From positions 1-13,342 of the forward strand of contig NZ_JBQCEE010000303.1 of the NCBI RefSeq assembly GCF_051960575.1: a DNA stretch of 13,342 bases, in the 5' to 3' direction. Every line of letters begins with the position of its first letter. The stretch's first letter is position 1. The notes beneath the pieces are model-generated. The model was not told the DNA's origin, did no database searches, and saw only the letters and a program-made list of their open reading frames with translations. The stretch is from JBQCEE01 sp051960575. GTDB lineage: Bacteria; Actinomycetota; Actinomycetes; Mycobacteriales; Jatrophihabitantaceae. Below, piece after piece: positions 12,232 through 13,342 of the stretch. The position numbers were made by a program, and so were the translations under genes.

Positions 12232-13342
12232 TCAGCCGGCGAAGGCGGCGTCGACGGCCTCGATGCTGAGCACGTGGTCGAGCACCAGTTCGGCGCAACC
12301 GCGCACACCCGCCTGGTCGGCGTGGGTCGCCGGCACGATCTGCAGGTTGCGGGCGGCGACCGCGTTCGCCTCGCGGAACACCGATTCGCGCAGTCCTGCG
12401 ACAAAGAGGTCGTAGGCCGGCACCATGTCGCCGCCGATCACGATCACGGCCGGGTTGAGCAGCGTGACGGCCGCGGCCAGCACCGTGCCGATGTGCCGTC
12501 CGCTGCTGCGGATCAGCCGTCGCGCGGTGCTGTCACCGGTGACGGCGAGCGCCACGACGTCACGGATGTGGGCGACGTCGGCACCCGCCTCGCGCATCGT
12601 CTGCACGAGCGCCCACCCGGCCGCGATCGCCTCGAGACAGCCGGTCTCACCACAGCGGCAGTCGAGCCGGGCGGCCGGCGCGTAGCGCACGTGGCCGATC
12701 TCGCCGGCCGCGCCGTCGGCGCCGTGGTGCAGGCGCCCGCCGGAGATCACCGCGACGCCGATGCCGGACGACGCCTTGAGGATGAGCGCGTCCGGGTGGC
12801 CTGCGAGATGGCCACTGCGCTCGGCGAGCGCGATCGCATTGGTGTCGCTGTCGAGGTGCACCGGCGCGTCCGTGAGCGACCGGAAGTAGCCGTCGAGGGC
12901 GATGCCGTTCCAGCCCGGCATGATCGGCGACTCGTGGCTGCACCGCCGCGCCGGGTCGACCGTGCCGGGGATCGACAGGCCGATGCCGCGCACGGCGTCG
13001 AGCCGATGGCCCGAGCGCACGAGCAGGCGGCGCAGCGCGCGCACCACGGTCGGCAGCAGTTGGTCGGGGTGCAGCCCGATCTCCTGGTCGAACTCGTCGG
13101 ACGCGAGCACCTCCCCCGCGAGGTCGCACACCGCGAGCTGCGTGCGGCTGCGGCCGAGCGCGGCCGCGAAGACGACGCCGGCGCCGGCGTCGAACTCGAG
13201 GCGGGCGGCGGGCCGCCCGACCCGCGACGGCGCCTCGTCGGGGTCGCGCCCCACGCCGGCCTCGAGCACCGCCGCGCGGCGTGCCGTGGCCGCGGGGCGC
13301 GACAGGCCCGGGAGCCGGGCGATGTCCGAGCGGGTCGCCGCC
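12232..13342 (-). CDS. ROK-family transcriptional regulator (N-terminus beyond the window)
   Basis: The frame stays open to the right edge, so the start is missing, probably by only 15-30 residues. The first visible residues, TRSDIARLPGLSRPAATARR (13280-13339), are a helix-turn-helix, followed by the GRPA segment usual in ROK repressors of the NagC/XylR type. The sugar-kinase-like body follows: DSDTNAIALAE with the conserved Asp, SSGIGVAVISGG, GEIGH, and the zinc motif CRCGETGCLE at 12631-12660. The ATP phosphate-binding DxGGTxxR motif is replaced by AALGRSRTQL, so it should bind a sugar or sugar phosphate and control transcription but not phosphorylate. Its target is unknown; no sugar transport or catabolic gene is in view downstream, so the target may be encoded upstream, beyond 13342. 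Confidence 0.88.
   Translation of the reverse strand, partial: AATRSDIARLPGLSRPAATARRAAVLEAGVGRDPDEAPSRVGRPAARLEFDAGAGVVFAAALGRSRTQLAVCDLAGEVLASDEFDQEIGLHPDQLLPTVVRALRRLLVRSGHRLDAVRGIGLSIPGTVDPARRCSHESPIMPGWNGIALDGYFRSLTDAPVHLDSDTNAIALAERSGHLAGHPDALILKASSGIGVAVISGGRLHHGADGAAGEIGHVRYAPAARLDCRCGETGCLEAIAAGWALVQTMREAGADVAHIRDVVALAVTGDSTARRLIRSSGRHIGTVLAAAVTLLNPAVIVIGGDMVPAYDLFVAGLRESVFREANAVAARNLQIVPATHADQAGVRGCAELVLDHVLSIEAVDAAFAG

Noticed and set aside
12116..12298. N-terminal extension of the small exported protein to 12298
   Set aside because: The extra residues are Arg-rich with no ribosome binding site at that start, they would bury the signal peptide and overlap the ROK gene. The GTG at 12115 has AAGGAG correctly placed.

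Overview
The window looks like chromosome from a high-GC actinomycete. All genes are strongly GC-biased at third codon positions, GTG starts are common, Sec-type signal peptides are Ala-rich, and a 22-base stretch has the form of the 3' end of an actinobacterial tRNA-Leu gene. I cannot name the genus.

Left part (1-3360) appears to be the end of an integrated element. It holds the last 20 codons of an unidentified gene (to 64), a non-coding stretch with four AAGRTC hexamers (65-310), and one large gene for a single-chain MmeI-like (Type IIL) restriction-modification enzyme (311-3088). The enzyme's nuclease motif D-x9-E-x-K and methyltransferase motifs are all visible, and the gene has two rare TTA codons. 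Then come 248 non-coding bases with short direct repeats, ending in what reads as the 3' end of tRNA-Leu without its 5' part (3337-3358). A GC-rich terminator hairpin follows at once, as expected downstream of a tRNA. I infer an attachment-site scar: element to the left, older chromosome to the right. No integrase is visible here.

Right part (3360-13342) is mostly chromosome coding for exported proteins. In order it holds a decayed fragment of an SDR-type dehydrogenase (minus), a Pro-rich octapeptide-repeat surface protein with a C-terminal membrane segment (minus), and a divergent intergenic region with a palindrome and several hairpins. Next are a 1309-residue secreted Asp-box (BNR) propeller protein (plus), two strong terminator hairpins, and a secreted sedolisin-family (S53) serine protease with Ig-like and jelly-roll-like C-terminal regions (plus). 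The window ends with a convergent SDR oxidoreductase (minus), a small exported Ig-like protein (minus) and a ROK-family regulator cut by the window's right edge (minus).

The two plus-strand genes and the divergent surface protein suggest a locus for extracellular proteins and proteolysis, but they are separated by terminators and nothing shows they act together. The features most worth following are the tRNA-Leu scar with its restriction enzyme cargo and the structured non-coding segments at 3359-3420 and 4649-4787. I saw no CRISPR array, insertion sequence, intact tRNA or rRNA.
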